Source: Bacteroidales bacterium UBA4814 (GTDB taxonomy: Bacteria > Bacteroidota > Bacteroidia > Bacteroidales > UBA7960). From it: a stretch of DNA of 38,450 bases. Under the pieces are notes generated by a model. That model was given only the letters and a program-made list of their open reading frames with translations, was not told the DNA's origin and did not search any database. The translations under genes were made by a program, and so were the position numbers. Each line of letters begins with the position of its first letter. The first letter of the stretch is position 1. This document shows positions 8,154 through 14,407 of the stretch, piece by piece. Where the stretch lies: assembly GCA_002402465.1 (NCBI GenBank), contig DHFW01000010.1:1-38450 (forward strand), in the 5' to 3' direction.

Positions 8154-8261
8154 CAGAAAAACCAAATAACCCGGGCATAAAAAAAACTGCTGGCAGCCGG
8201 ATAATCAAAAACTGACAACACTTTCATTTTGCCTGACGAGCAGGGCTTTTAACAGAAGACA

Positions 8262-8279
8262 CCCCGGCCATGGCCGGGG
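8262..8279. repeat. Perfect 18-bp GC palindrome
   Basis: CCCCGGCCATGGCCGGGG is its own reverse complement. As RNA it could form a 7-bp stem with a CATG loop on either strand. It lies 61 bases past the stop of the minus-strand gene at 8341 and may end that transcript, although no proper T-run follows. A dyad protein-binding site is the alternative. Confidence 0.5.
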
Positions 8280-8340
8280 AGGGATATTTATTTTAAATAC
8301 AAGACAAATGTAATGAAAAAACCACAACCTGCAAAAAAAA

Positions 8341-8874
8341 TCAGGAATACTTTCGGTTAAGTATTTCTGAAAAGATGACGGCAGCGCGGGCATCGAACTC
8401 GGGCAGATCATCCCTTTCAGCTGTTTCTTCGGCCAGTTCACCCGCGGCTCGTTTGCGTGCTTCTTCTGCTGCATTAGCACGGATCAGGTCGTCGATGGTT
8501 TGTTCCCTGATTTCGTTGGAGAATTTATACTCCTCCGAAACGGCATCCTGCCCGGCAAACTCTTCAAAAGCCGGCTCGGGCATGTTCACATAATCGTCGT
8601 CAAACGAAGCGTATTGCTGCTCCTGCTGCTCGTAAGAGCGCTCAATGGCAGTTTGCTCACGCACCGGCTGTGGTTCAGGCTCGGGTTGTGGCTCAGTTTT
8701 CTTTCCAAAAAACTCCTGCAGCACTTCTTCCAGGTCGATGGGTTTGGGAGCGCCGGTGGTTTCAGGCCGGGATGCCGGGCGCGGCTTAGCCGGGGAGTCG
8801 CTTTTGGGCTTCCTCTTCATTAGGCTAAATACCAGCCAGGCAATGACCAAAATGATATAGACAAAATCTTCCAT
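8341..8874 (-). CDS. Membrane-anchored protein of unknown function
   Basis: I do not recognise this 177-residue protein. It has one N-terminal membrane helix (about residues 4-19, VYIILVIAWLVFSLM) followed at once by basic residues (KRKPKS), which predicts a cytoplasmic C-terminal part. Residues 20-75 are rich in Pro, Lys and Glu (including a PEPEPQP run) and likely disordered. The rest is acidic and helical, rich in Ala, Glu and Arg, and ends in AVIFSEILNRKYS, a compact hydrophobic end that may be a binding motif. It follows the small lipoprotein gene by 17 bases, so the two probably share a transcript. The composition is typical of poorly annotated small Bacteroidota membrane proteins. Confidence 0.75.
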   Translation of the reverse strand: MEDFVYIILVIAWLVFSLMKRKPKSDSPAKPRPASRPETTGAPKPIDLEEVLQEFFGKKTEPQPEPEPQPVREQTAIERSYEQQEQQYASFDDDYVNMPEPAFEEFAGQDAVSEEYKFSNEIREQTIDDLIRANAAEEARKRAAGELAEETAERDDLPEFDARAAVIFSEILNRKYS

Positions 8875-8891
8875 AATCGGGGTATTTCGGT

Positions 8892-9173
8892 TTAGCGCCT
8901 TCTGTTTTTAAACCAGCGCTTGTAAAAAGGGTCTCTTTTTTTAGGTTTCAGCCACTGCTCGCTCTTTTTGCGGTTTTGCTTCATGCGCTCTTGCGTATCG
9001 GGCGTCTGAAGACTCAGGTGCCGGTCAAGGCCCGCCTCATAAACCTGCTGGGCTTCACGCTCCTGATCTTTTTTTACCCTCTCGGCCTTGCGCTCGGCTT
9101 TTATCGCTTGACGGTTCGACTGACAACCCAGCAAAGGAACAAACAAAATGAATAAAAAAAGCAAAAACCTCAT
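8892..9173 (-). CDS. Small basic lipoprotein of unknown function
   Basis: The 93-residue product has a lipoprotein signal peptide ending in the lipobox LLGC (Cys17), so it should be lipid-anchored. The mature part is very rich in Lys, Arg, Glu and Gln and predicted helical (RQAIKAERKAERVKKDQ), and ends in a strongly basic tail (YKRWFKNRRR). No domain is recognised. The basic tail could contact lipopolysaccharide, nucleic acid or acidic wall polymers; this is a guess. It is the first gene of a two-gene minus-strand unit with the membrane-anchored protein downstream. A promoter-like box and a small inverted repeat lie in its leader. Confidence 0.75.
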   Translation of the reverse strand: MRFLLFLFILFVPLLGCQSNRQAIKAERKAERVKKDQEREAQQVYEAGLDRHLSLQTPDTQERMKQNRKKSEQWLKPKKRDPFYKRWFKNRRR

Positions 9174-9188
9174 AATATGAAAAAATTA

Positions 9189-9216
9189 CTGATTTTCAAT
9201 TTTTTAACAAAATCAG
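9189..9216. repeat. 8-bp inverted repeat in the lipoprotein gene leader
   Basis: CTGATTTT (9189-9196) is complementary to AAAATCAG (9209-9216) across a 12-base AT-rich spacer. It sits between the promoter-like box at 9234-9241 and the start codon at 9173. It could be a weak leader hairpin or an operator; chance is possible in such AT-rich DNA. Confidence 0.3.
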
Positions 9217-9233
9217 CAAAAGCAATATTATAG

Positions 9234-9241
9234 CAAAAATA
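9234..9241 (-). promoter_or_regulatory. Probable promoter -7 box for the small lipoprotein gene
   Basis: On the minus strand the box reads TATTTTTG (TAnnTTTG) and would start transcription near 9227, giving a leader of about 54 bases. A TTTG lies about 24 bases further upstream (9269-9266), slightly too far for a standard -33 element. Confidence 0.4.
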
Positions 9242-9363
9242 CCATTTTATTACTAACTTTATATCCAAAAAAATAAACTTCGGAGTTTTCCGTTTTCAAC
9301 CAGAATGCCCAATCACCCAATTCCGAAATATTTTTTACGACTATTAACCCCCTTTTTATAATA

Positions 9364-9795
9364 GTGAAGCAAGCAACCACACTGATAGCAATTTCTAGCC
9401 TGCTTTTTTTGCTTCCATTTTCTTGTGGCAAGGATAACCGGCATCCGGTGCCGGATGTTTTCTTCATACCCATTACAATAGACATTTCATCAACCCAATA
9501 CATTGAGCTTAACGGTATTGGTGGCTGGGCTTATTTTTCAGGCGGTTACAAGGGAATTGTTATTTATCGCTGGTCAGTAGACGAGTTTAAGGCCTTCGAC
9601 CGGGCTTGCCCTCATCACCCCTATGAAGCATGCGCGCGCATTGTTGTGGAAGATCCGCCTATTGCAAAATGCGAATGCTGCGAATCACTGTACTTGCTAA
9701 TTGATGGTTCAGTGATAGAAGGCCCCTCTAAATACCCCCTTAAGCAATACCCCACTTTTTTCCAGTATCCTAACCTCCAGATATCATCCTGGTAA
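9364..9795 (+). CDS. Rieske-like lipoprotein
   Basis: This 143-residue protein has a lipoprotein signal peptide (lipobox FSCG, Cys21) and a Rieske-type fold. The order CPHHP, then KCECCES, then DGS, GPSKYPLKQY follows the cluster-binding loops and closing proline region of Rieske domains. Classical Rieske proteins use C-x-H and C-x-x-H. Here the first motif is kept, but the second reads C-E-C-C, with Cys where His is expected. Bacteroidota lipoproteins with a similar CPCC motif are known to me by pattern but not by function. It might bind an iron-sulfur cluster with altered ligands, bind zinc, or bind nothing. The start is GTG at 9364; no in-frame ATG is available. It is AT-richer than its neighbours and seems monocistronic. 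Confidence 0.75.
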   Translation: MKQATTLIAISSLLFLLPFSCGKDNRHPVPDVFFIPITIDISSTQYIELNGIGGWAYFSGGYKGIVIYRWSVDEFKAFDRACPHHPYEACARIVVEDPPIAKCECCESLYLLIDGSVIEGPSKYPLKQYPTFFQYPNLQISSW

Positions 9796-9802
9796 AAAAG
9801 AA

Positions 9803-9840
9803 AAAGCCGGAAAAATCCCGGCCTTTCTCTTTTCTGTTTT
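9803..9840. terminator. Bidirectional terminator between the Rieske-like gene and ahcY
   Basis: AAAGCCGG pairs with CCGG-C-CTTT around an AT-rich loop, with A-rich sequence on the left and T-rich sequence (TTTCTCTTTTCTGTTTT) on the right. It can serve the plus-strand gene ending at 9795 and the minus-strand gene ending at 9851. Confidence 0.7.
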
Positions 9841-9850
9841 AAAAACAGTT

Positions 9851-11272
9851 TTAGTACCTGTAATGCTCGGGCTTAAACGGCCCGCTCTGGTTCACACCAA
9901 TATAGTCGGCCTGTTCTTTTGAAAGTTTGGTGAGTTTCACGCCAATTTTCTCGAGGTGCAGGCGTGCCACTTCCTCATCGAGGTGTTTGGGCAGACGGTA
10001 CACATCAATTTTGTAATCGTTTTTCCATAGGTCGATTTGCGCCAGCACCTGGTTGGTAAAGCTGTTGCTCATCACAAACGATGGGTGCCCGGTAGCACAG
10101 CCCAGGTTTACCAGGCGGCCTTCGGCCAGGATGAAAATTTCGTGTCCATCAGGAAAGATATACTTATCGACCTGAGGTTTGATATTCACCTTTTTAATGC
10201 CGGGATAGACATCCAACTTATCGACCTGTATTTCGTTGTCGAAGTGCCCAATGTTGCATACAATGGCCTGATCTTTCATGCGGGCCATATGCTCCACTGT
10301 AATTACATCCTTATTACCTGTAGCAGTAACAAAAATATTTCCTTCATCCAGGGCATCCTCAATGGTTTTCACTTCGAAGCCTTCCATGGCTGCCTGCAGG
10401 GCACATATGGGGTCGATTTCGGTTACAATAATCCGGGCACCGTATCCGCGCATACTCTTGGCCGAGCCTTTGCCTACATCTCCATAGCCACAAACAACAA
10501 CCACCTTACCAGCAATCATTACATCAGTGGCACGCTTAATACCATCGGCCAGCGATTCGCGGCAGCCATACAAGTTGTCGAATTTCGACTTGGTTACCGA
10601 GTCGTTCACATTAATAGCAGGAATGAGCAATTCGCCGGTTTCCATCATCTGGTAGAGGCGGTGCACTCCGGTAGTGGTTTCTTCCGAAACGCCCTTGAGC
10701 TCTGCCACCACGCGGTGCCAGGTTTGAGGGTCTTCCTTCAGGGTGTTTTTCAGCAGTTTGAGAATCTCAGCCTCTTCGCGGTTAGAAGGAGTGACATCCA
10801 AAACAGAGGCATCCTTTTCGGCCTGGTAGCCTTTATGCACCAGCAGGGTGGCATCGCCACCGTCATCAACAATAAGATGCGGACCTTTGCCATCGGGAAA
10901 CGAAAGGGCTTGTTTGGTGCACCACCAGTATTCTTCGAGGGTTTCGCCTTTCCAGGCAAAAACCGGAATGCCAGCCGCTGCAATCGCAGCCGCCGCATGA
11001 TCCTGGGTTGAAAATATGTTACAACTGGCCCAGCGCACATCGGCACCCAGGGCAGCAAGGGTTTCTATTAATACTGCAGTTTGAATTGTCATGTGCAGCG
11101 AACCGGTTATACGGGCACCTTTAAGCGGCTGCTCTTTGCCATACTTTTCGCGAAGCGACATCAGACCGGGCATCTCTTTCTCGGCAATTTCAATCTCTTT
11201 TCGGCCAAATTCGGCCAACCCAATATCCTTAACCTTGTATTTTAAAGTTTTCTCAGCAAAAAGATTTTCCAT
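9851..11272 (-). CDS. ahcY: Adenosylhomocysteinase
   Basis: This enzyme splits S-adenosylhomocysteine, the product of methyl transfer, into adenosine and homocysteine, using tightly bound NAD. The 473 residues are full length. Visible hallmarks are the substrate-domain GSLHMTIQTAVLIETL, NVNDSVTKSKFDN, GCRESLADGIKRATD, the NAD loop GYGDVGKG, and the C-terminal tail ending KPEHYRY, whose Lys and Tyr reach the NAD of the neighbouring subunit. It acts in the cytosol as a homotetramer in the activated methyl cycle. It stands alone, with its own promoter-like box upstream and a terminator downstream. No metK or methionine synthase lies beside it. Confidence 0.97.
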   Translation of the reverse strand: MENLFAEKTLKYKVKDIGLAEFGRKEIEIAEKEMPGLMSLREKYGKEQPLKGARITGSLHMTIQTAVLIETLAALGADVRWASCNIFSTQDHAAAAIAAAGIPVFAWKGETLEEYWWCTKQALSFPDGKGPHLIVDDGGDATLLVHKGYQAEKDASVLDVTPSNREEAEILKLLKNTLKEDPQTWHRVVAELKGVSEETTTGVHRLYQMMETGELLIPAINVNDSVTKSKFDNLYGCRESLADGIKRATDVMIAGKVVVVCGYGDVGKGSAKSMRGYGARIIVTEIDPICALQAAMEGFEVKTIEDALDEGNIFVTATGNKDVITVEHMARMKDQAIVCNIGHFDNEIQVDKLDVYPGIKKVNIKPQVDKYIFPDGHEIFILAEGRLVNLGCATGHPSFVMSNSFTNQVLAQIDLWKNDYKIDVYRLPKHLDEEVARLHLEKIGVKLTKLSKEQADYIGVNQSGPFKPEHYRY

Positions 11273-11299
11273 TTATTTTTTACCTTTGATTTTTGTTTG

Positions 11300-11307
11300 C
11301 AAAGATA
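11300..11307 (-). promoter_or_regulatory. Probable promoter -7 box for ahcY
   Basis: On the minus strand the box reads TATCTTTG (TAnnTTTG). The predicted start is near 11293, about 20 bases before the ATG at 11272. No SAH or SAM riboswitch-like leader fits in so short a space. Confidence 0.5.
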
Positions 11308-11435
11308 ATACTTTCCCTCTGACGGGAAATTAAAGTATTAGCAGGAACAATCCAAACAGCCGAAAGGTTATAGGGCCCTTAGTTCCGGAAATACTTTTTT
11401 TGTTGTTATGTTTTTCCCTTCATAAGCCAAGCGGT

Positions 11436-12074
11436 ATGAGCCTGTTCCTGAAAAAAAAACTTGCCAATGCATCCCTGGGGGTTTGGGAGATCAGCGAAAC
11501 CGTTGAAGAACTCTGGAAGATCGTAAACCTCACTGAGCAGGAACTCAAGTATTATTCATACCTGCGCTCCGACACCCGCCGGCAGCACTGGCTGAGTTAC
11601 CGGTTAATCCTGCCTCATCTCATCCGTCCCGGCGAACTCACCGGCATTGAATACGACGAAAACGGGAAGCCTCATCTTAATAATGGCATAAAGCACATTT
11701 CGGTTTCACATTCGGGGAAATTCTCGGCACTGATTGCCAGCAACACCCACAATGTGGGCATCGACATCGAAAATATGAACCCGAAAATTTTTAAAGTAGC
11801 CCATAAGTTTTTGAATGACTTCGAGTTACGCATCGTGTTCTCTTCGCACGCCATGGAAGGACTGTTTGTAATTTGGGCCGCCAAGGAAGCCCTTTTTAAG
11901 CTCCACGGCCGACGCGATTTGCTGTTTCGCGAACATATTCGTATCTTCCCTTTCGAATTTGAAGGACAAGGCACCATCAAAGGCGAGATTACTGGAAGTG
12001 AAAGCCCAAAAACCTACGACGTGCATTATCAAACTCTTGAGGATTATATATTAGTTTATGCGATTGACAGCTAA
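11436..12074 (+). CDS. 4'-phosphopantetheinyl transferase superfamily protein
   Basis: This Sfp/AcpS-superfamily enzyme moves 4'-phosphopantetheine from coenzyme A to a serine of a carrier protein, turning apo-ACP into holo-ACP. The two family motifs are present: VGIDIE with its metal-binding Asp and Glu, and WAAKEALFK. Also visible is KHISVSHSGKFSALI, the usual substrate-side strand. I chose the ATG at 11436 (MSLFLKKKLANAS, 212 residues), which matches the family start, over a run of TTG codons at 11400. At this length it is Sfp-like and pseudodimeric. It sits 30 bases before the GGGP synthase gene, a pairing I recall from other Bacteroidota. Its targets may include the fatty-acid ACP. Confidence 0.9.
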   Translation: MSLFLKKKLANASLGVWEISETVEELWKIVNLTEQELKYYSYLRSDTRRQHWLSYRLILPHLIRPGELTGIEYDENGKPHLNNGIKHISVSHSGKFSALIASNTHNVGIDIENMNPKIFKVAHKFLNDFELRIVFSSHAMEGLFVIWAAKEALFKLHGRRDLLFREHIRIFPFEFEGQGTIKGEITGSESPKTYDVHYQTLEDYILVYAIDS

Positions 12075-12104
12075 TTAAGCGTCGTTTTTTATTTCTTATT
12101 AATT

Positions 12105-12878
12105 ATGCAGATATTAAAAGACATTGAACAGCAAACCCTGAAAGGGAAAAAACAACTGGCCGTGCTGATCGACCCTGACAAAAGTACACGCAGCAGCCTG
12201 AAGGAGATTAGCGAGATGGCATGCGGGGCCGGGGCCGATTATATTTTTATTGGGGGCAGCCTGCTTACTCGCGACAATCTTTCCTTTTGCATTAATGAAA
12301 TAAAAACACATTGCGAATTGCCGGTAATACTCTTTCCGGGAAGCGTGTTTCAGGTCGATCCCGGTGCTGATGCCCTGCTGCTGCTTTCCCTTATTTCTGG
12401 AAGAAACCCTGATATGCTCATCGGCAATCATGTGGTGGCCGCCTCAATGATAAGGCACAGCCGCCTGGAGGTGATCCCCACTGGCTATATGCTGGTAGAA
12501 AGCGGAAAAATCACCTCAGTGCAGTACATGAGCAGCACCATGCCCATTCCTTTCGACAAAACCGATATTGCCGTTTCCACCGCCCTGGCAGGACAGATGC
12601 TGGGGCTGAAAATCATTTTTATGGATGCCGGAAGCGGAGCTTTACAACCCGTGCCCATCGATATGGTAAGGAGCGTTAAGGAAAGCATCACCTTGCCCCT
12701 GGTTGTGGGAGGCGGCATTAGAACTCCCGAAACGGCTTTGGAAATTTGGGAAGCCGGCGCCGACATTGTCACCATTGGCAATGTTGCCGAAACCCACCCC
12801 GAACTGATCCTCGACATGGGGCAGGCCAAAAAAGAAATGAATGCTGGCAACCCGCAAAAAAATATTAAATTCGTGTAA
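12105..12878 (+). CDS. Geranylgeranylglyceryl / heptaprenylglyceryl phosphate synthase family protein
   Basis: The 257-residue TIM barrel belongs to the GGGP synthase / PcrB family, which joins a polyprenyl diphosphate to sn-glycerol 1-phosphate by an ether bond, the first step of archaeal lipid synthesis. Evidence is LAVLIDPDKS near the N-terminus, YIFIGGSLL, LFPGSVFQV, IIFMDAGSGA, VVGGGIRTPE, and the phosphate-gripping ADIVTIGNVAE at the end. Bacteroidota are known to carry such a homologue, but its physiological product is unclear to me. No glycerol-1-phosphate dehydrogenase or digeranylgeranyl transferase gene lies here. It lies between the phosphopantetheinyl transferase and lpdA genes with gaps of about 30 bases, so an operon is likely. 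Confidence 0.93.
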   Translation: MQILKDIEQQTLKGKKQLAVLIDPDKSTRSSLKEISEMACGAGADYIFIGGSLLTRDNLSFCINEIKTHCELPVILFPGSVFQVDPGADALLLLSLISGRNPDMLIGNHVVAASMIRHSRLEVIPTGYMLVESGKITSVQYMSSTMPIPFDKTDIAVSTALAGQMLGLKIIFMDAGSGALQPVPIDMVRSVKESITLPLVVGGGIRTPETALEIWEAGADIVTIGNVAETHPELILDMGQAKKEMNAGNPQKNIKFV

Positions 12879-12909
12879 ACATTTTTTCGAAAAATAAAAC
12901 CATTCGTAT

Positions 12910-14301
12910 ATGAGCTATGATTTAATTGTGCTGGGCAGCGGGCCCGGAGGATATGTTGCGGCCATCAGGGCCTCGCAACTGGGAATGAAAGTAGGCGTGG
13001 TGGAAAAATCTGAGCTGGGGGGCGTTTGCCTGAACTGGGGTTGCATACCTACCAAAGCTCTGCTGAAAAGCGCCCAGGTTTTTGATTACCTGAATCATGC
13101 GGCCGATTATGGCATTTCTTTCGATGGCAGCCCCAAAGCCGACCTTACTGCCATGGTAAAAAGAAGCCGCGAAGTGGCCGCCGGAATGAGCAAGGGCATA
13201 CAATTTCTTTTCAAGAAAAACAAAATTGATGTGATTGAAGGCTTTGGCAAGGTAATGCCCGGCAAAAAAGTTGAAGTAAAGGCCGAAGACGGCAAAACCA
13301 CTGAATACCAAGCAAAAAACATAATTATTGCCACGGGTGCCCGAAGTCGCCAGCTCGACAGCCTGCCCATCGATGGCGAAAAAATAATTGGCTACCGCCA
13401 AGCCATGGTGCTCGACAAACAGCCAGAGTCGATGGTTGTGGTTGGCTCGGGTGCAATAGGCACTGAATTCGCCTATTTTTATCAAACCATCGGCACCCAG
13501 GTTACCCTGATCGAATACTTGCCCAACATTGTGCCCCTGGAAGATGAAGAGGTTTCAAAGCAACTGGAGCGTTCCTTCAAAAAATCGAAAATGAAAGTAA
13601 TGACTTCCAGCGAAGTGAAATCGGTCGACACCAAGGGCGACAAATGCAAGGTGGTGGTAAAAACCAAAAAAGGCGAAGAAACCATTGAAGCCGACATTGT
13701 GCTTTCGGCCGTGGGTATTGCCACCAATATTGAAGGGATTGGCCTGGAAGAAACCGGCATAAAGACCGAAAAAGGCAAAATTGTAGTCGATGAATTTTAC
13801 CGCACCAATGTGGAAGGTTATTATGCCATTGGCGATGTGGTGCCCGGCCAGGCCCTGGCCCATGTTGCTTCGGCCGAAGGCATTATTTGTGTGGAAAAGA
13901 TTGCTGGCCACAACCCTGAGCCGATGGATTACAATAATATTCCCGGCTGTACCTACAGCGTGCCAGAAGTGGCCTCGGTAGGCTACACCGAAGCCGCCGC
14001 CAAAGAGGCCGGCTACGAGCTGAAAATTGGAAAATTCCCCTTCTCCGCTTCGGGCAAAGCCAGTGCCGCCGGCACAAAAGACGGTTTCGTAAAAGTGATT
14101 TTCGACGCCAAATACGGCGAACTGCTGGGCGTGCACATGATCGGTGCAAATGTTACCGAAATGATTGCCGAGGCCGTGTTGGCAAGAAAACTCGAAACCA
14201 CTGCCCACGAAATCATTAAGGCCGTTCACCCCCACCCCACCATGTCGGAAGCCATTATGGAGGCCGCCGCCGCCGCTTATGATGAGGTGATTCATTTGTA
14301 A
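12910..14301 (+). CDS. lpdA: Dihydrolipoyl dehydrogenase
   Basis: This FAD flavoprotein reoxidises dihydrolipoamide of pyruvate, 2-oxoglutarate or branched-chain dehydrogenase complexes, or of the glycine cleavage system, and makes NADH. The 463-residue sequence has the FAD motif GSGPGGYVAA, the redox disulfide C40-x4-C45 in GGVCLNWGCIPTKALL, the NAD motif VVGSGAIGTEFA, the second FAD motif GYYAIGDVV, and the C-terminal His-Glu pair in HPHPTMSEA. It is full length. It follows the GGGP synthase gene by 31 bases and ends in a strong terminator. No E1 or E2 gene is near, so which complex it serves cannot be told. Confidence 0.96.
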   Translation: MSYDLIVLGSGPGGYVAAIRASQLGMKVGVVEKSELGGVCLNWGCIPTKALLKSAQVFDYLNHAADYGISFDGSPKADLTAMVKRSREVAAGMSKGIQFLFKKNKIDVIEGFGKVMPGKKVEVKAEDGKTTEYQAKNIIIATGARSRQLDSLPIDGEKIIGYRQAMVLDKQPESMVVVGSGAIGTEFAYFYQTIGTQVTLIEYLPNIVPLEDEEVSKQLERSFKKSKMKVMTSSEVKSVDTKGDKCKVVVKTKKGEETIEADIVLSAVGIATNIEGIGLEETGIKTEKGKIVVDEFYRTNVEGYYAIGDVVPGQALAHVASAEGIICVEKIAGHNPEPMDYNNIPGCTYSVPEVASVGYTEAAAKEAGYELKIGKFPFSASGKASAAGTKDGFVKVIFDAKYGELLGVHMIGANVTEMIAEAVLARKLETTAHEIIKAVHPHPTMSEAIMEAAAAAYDEVIHL

Positions 14302-14343
14302 GGAACTCAGTTTTTTCGTATAACAACAATACCATAACCCACG

Positions 14344-14389
14344 AAAGAAAAGCACTGTGAGCAAAAACGCCGGCAGTGCTTTTCTTTTT
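14344..14389 (+). terminator. Strong intrinsic terminator after lpdA
   Basis: A perfect 14-bp stem (AAAGAAAAGCACTG at 14344-14357 with 14374-14387, 16-base loop) runs into a T-rich end. It closes the PPTase-GGGPS-lpdA unit. An upstream GTG frame for asnB would begin inside this hairpin, which argues for the later ATG. Confidence 0.9.
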
Positions 14390-14407
14390 CCAAAAAACCA
14401 GAACCAA

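Larger units (their letters stand above)
7843..8340. other. Noncoding stretch of about 500 bases with inverted repeats
   Basis: No convincing protein gene is present. An imperfect inverted repeat lies at 7907-7955: GGGACC-T-GAAA pairs with TTTCGGTCCC, ten pairs and one bulged T around a 28-base loop, not followed by a T-run. A possible small RNA (about 8056-8153) and a GC palindrome (8262-8279) are listed separately. A 63-codon open frame at 7943-8134 on the minus strand is low in complexity and was not accepted. The stretch should also hold the greA promoter near 7850-7910. Confidence 0.6.

Noticed and set aside
10037..11011. Long open frame on the plus strand opposite ahcY
   Set aside because: It is antisense to a highly conserved gene, shows no signal or domain, and its residues reflect the complementary codons of ahcY.
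11281..11288. TACCTTTG box on the plus strand
   Set aside because: It fits the -7 consensus but lies about 150 bases before the phosphopantetheinyl transferase start and immediately next to the ahcY start; more likely chance.
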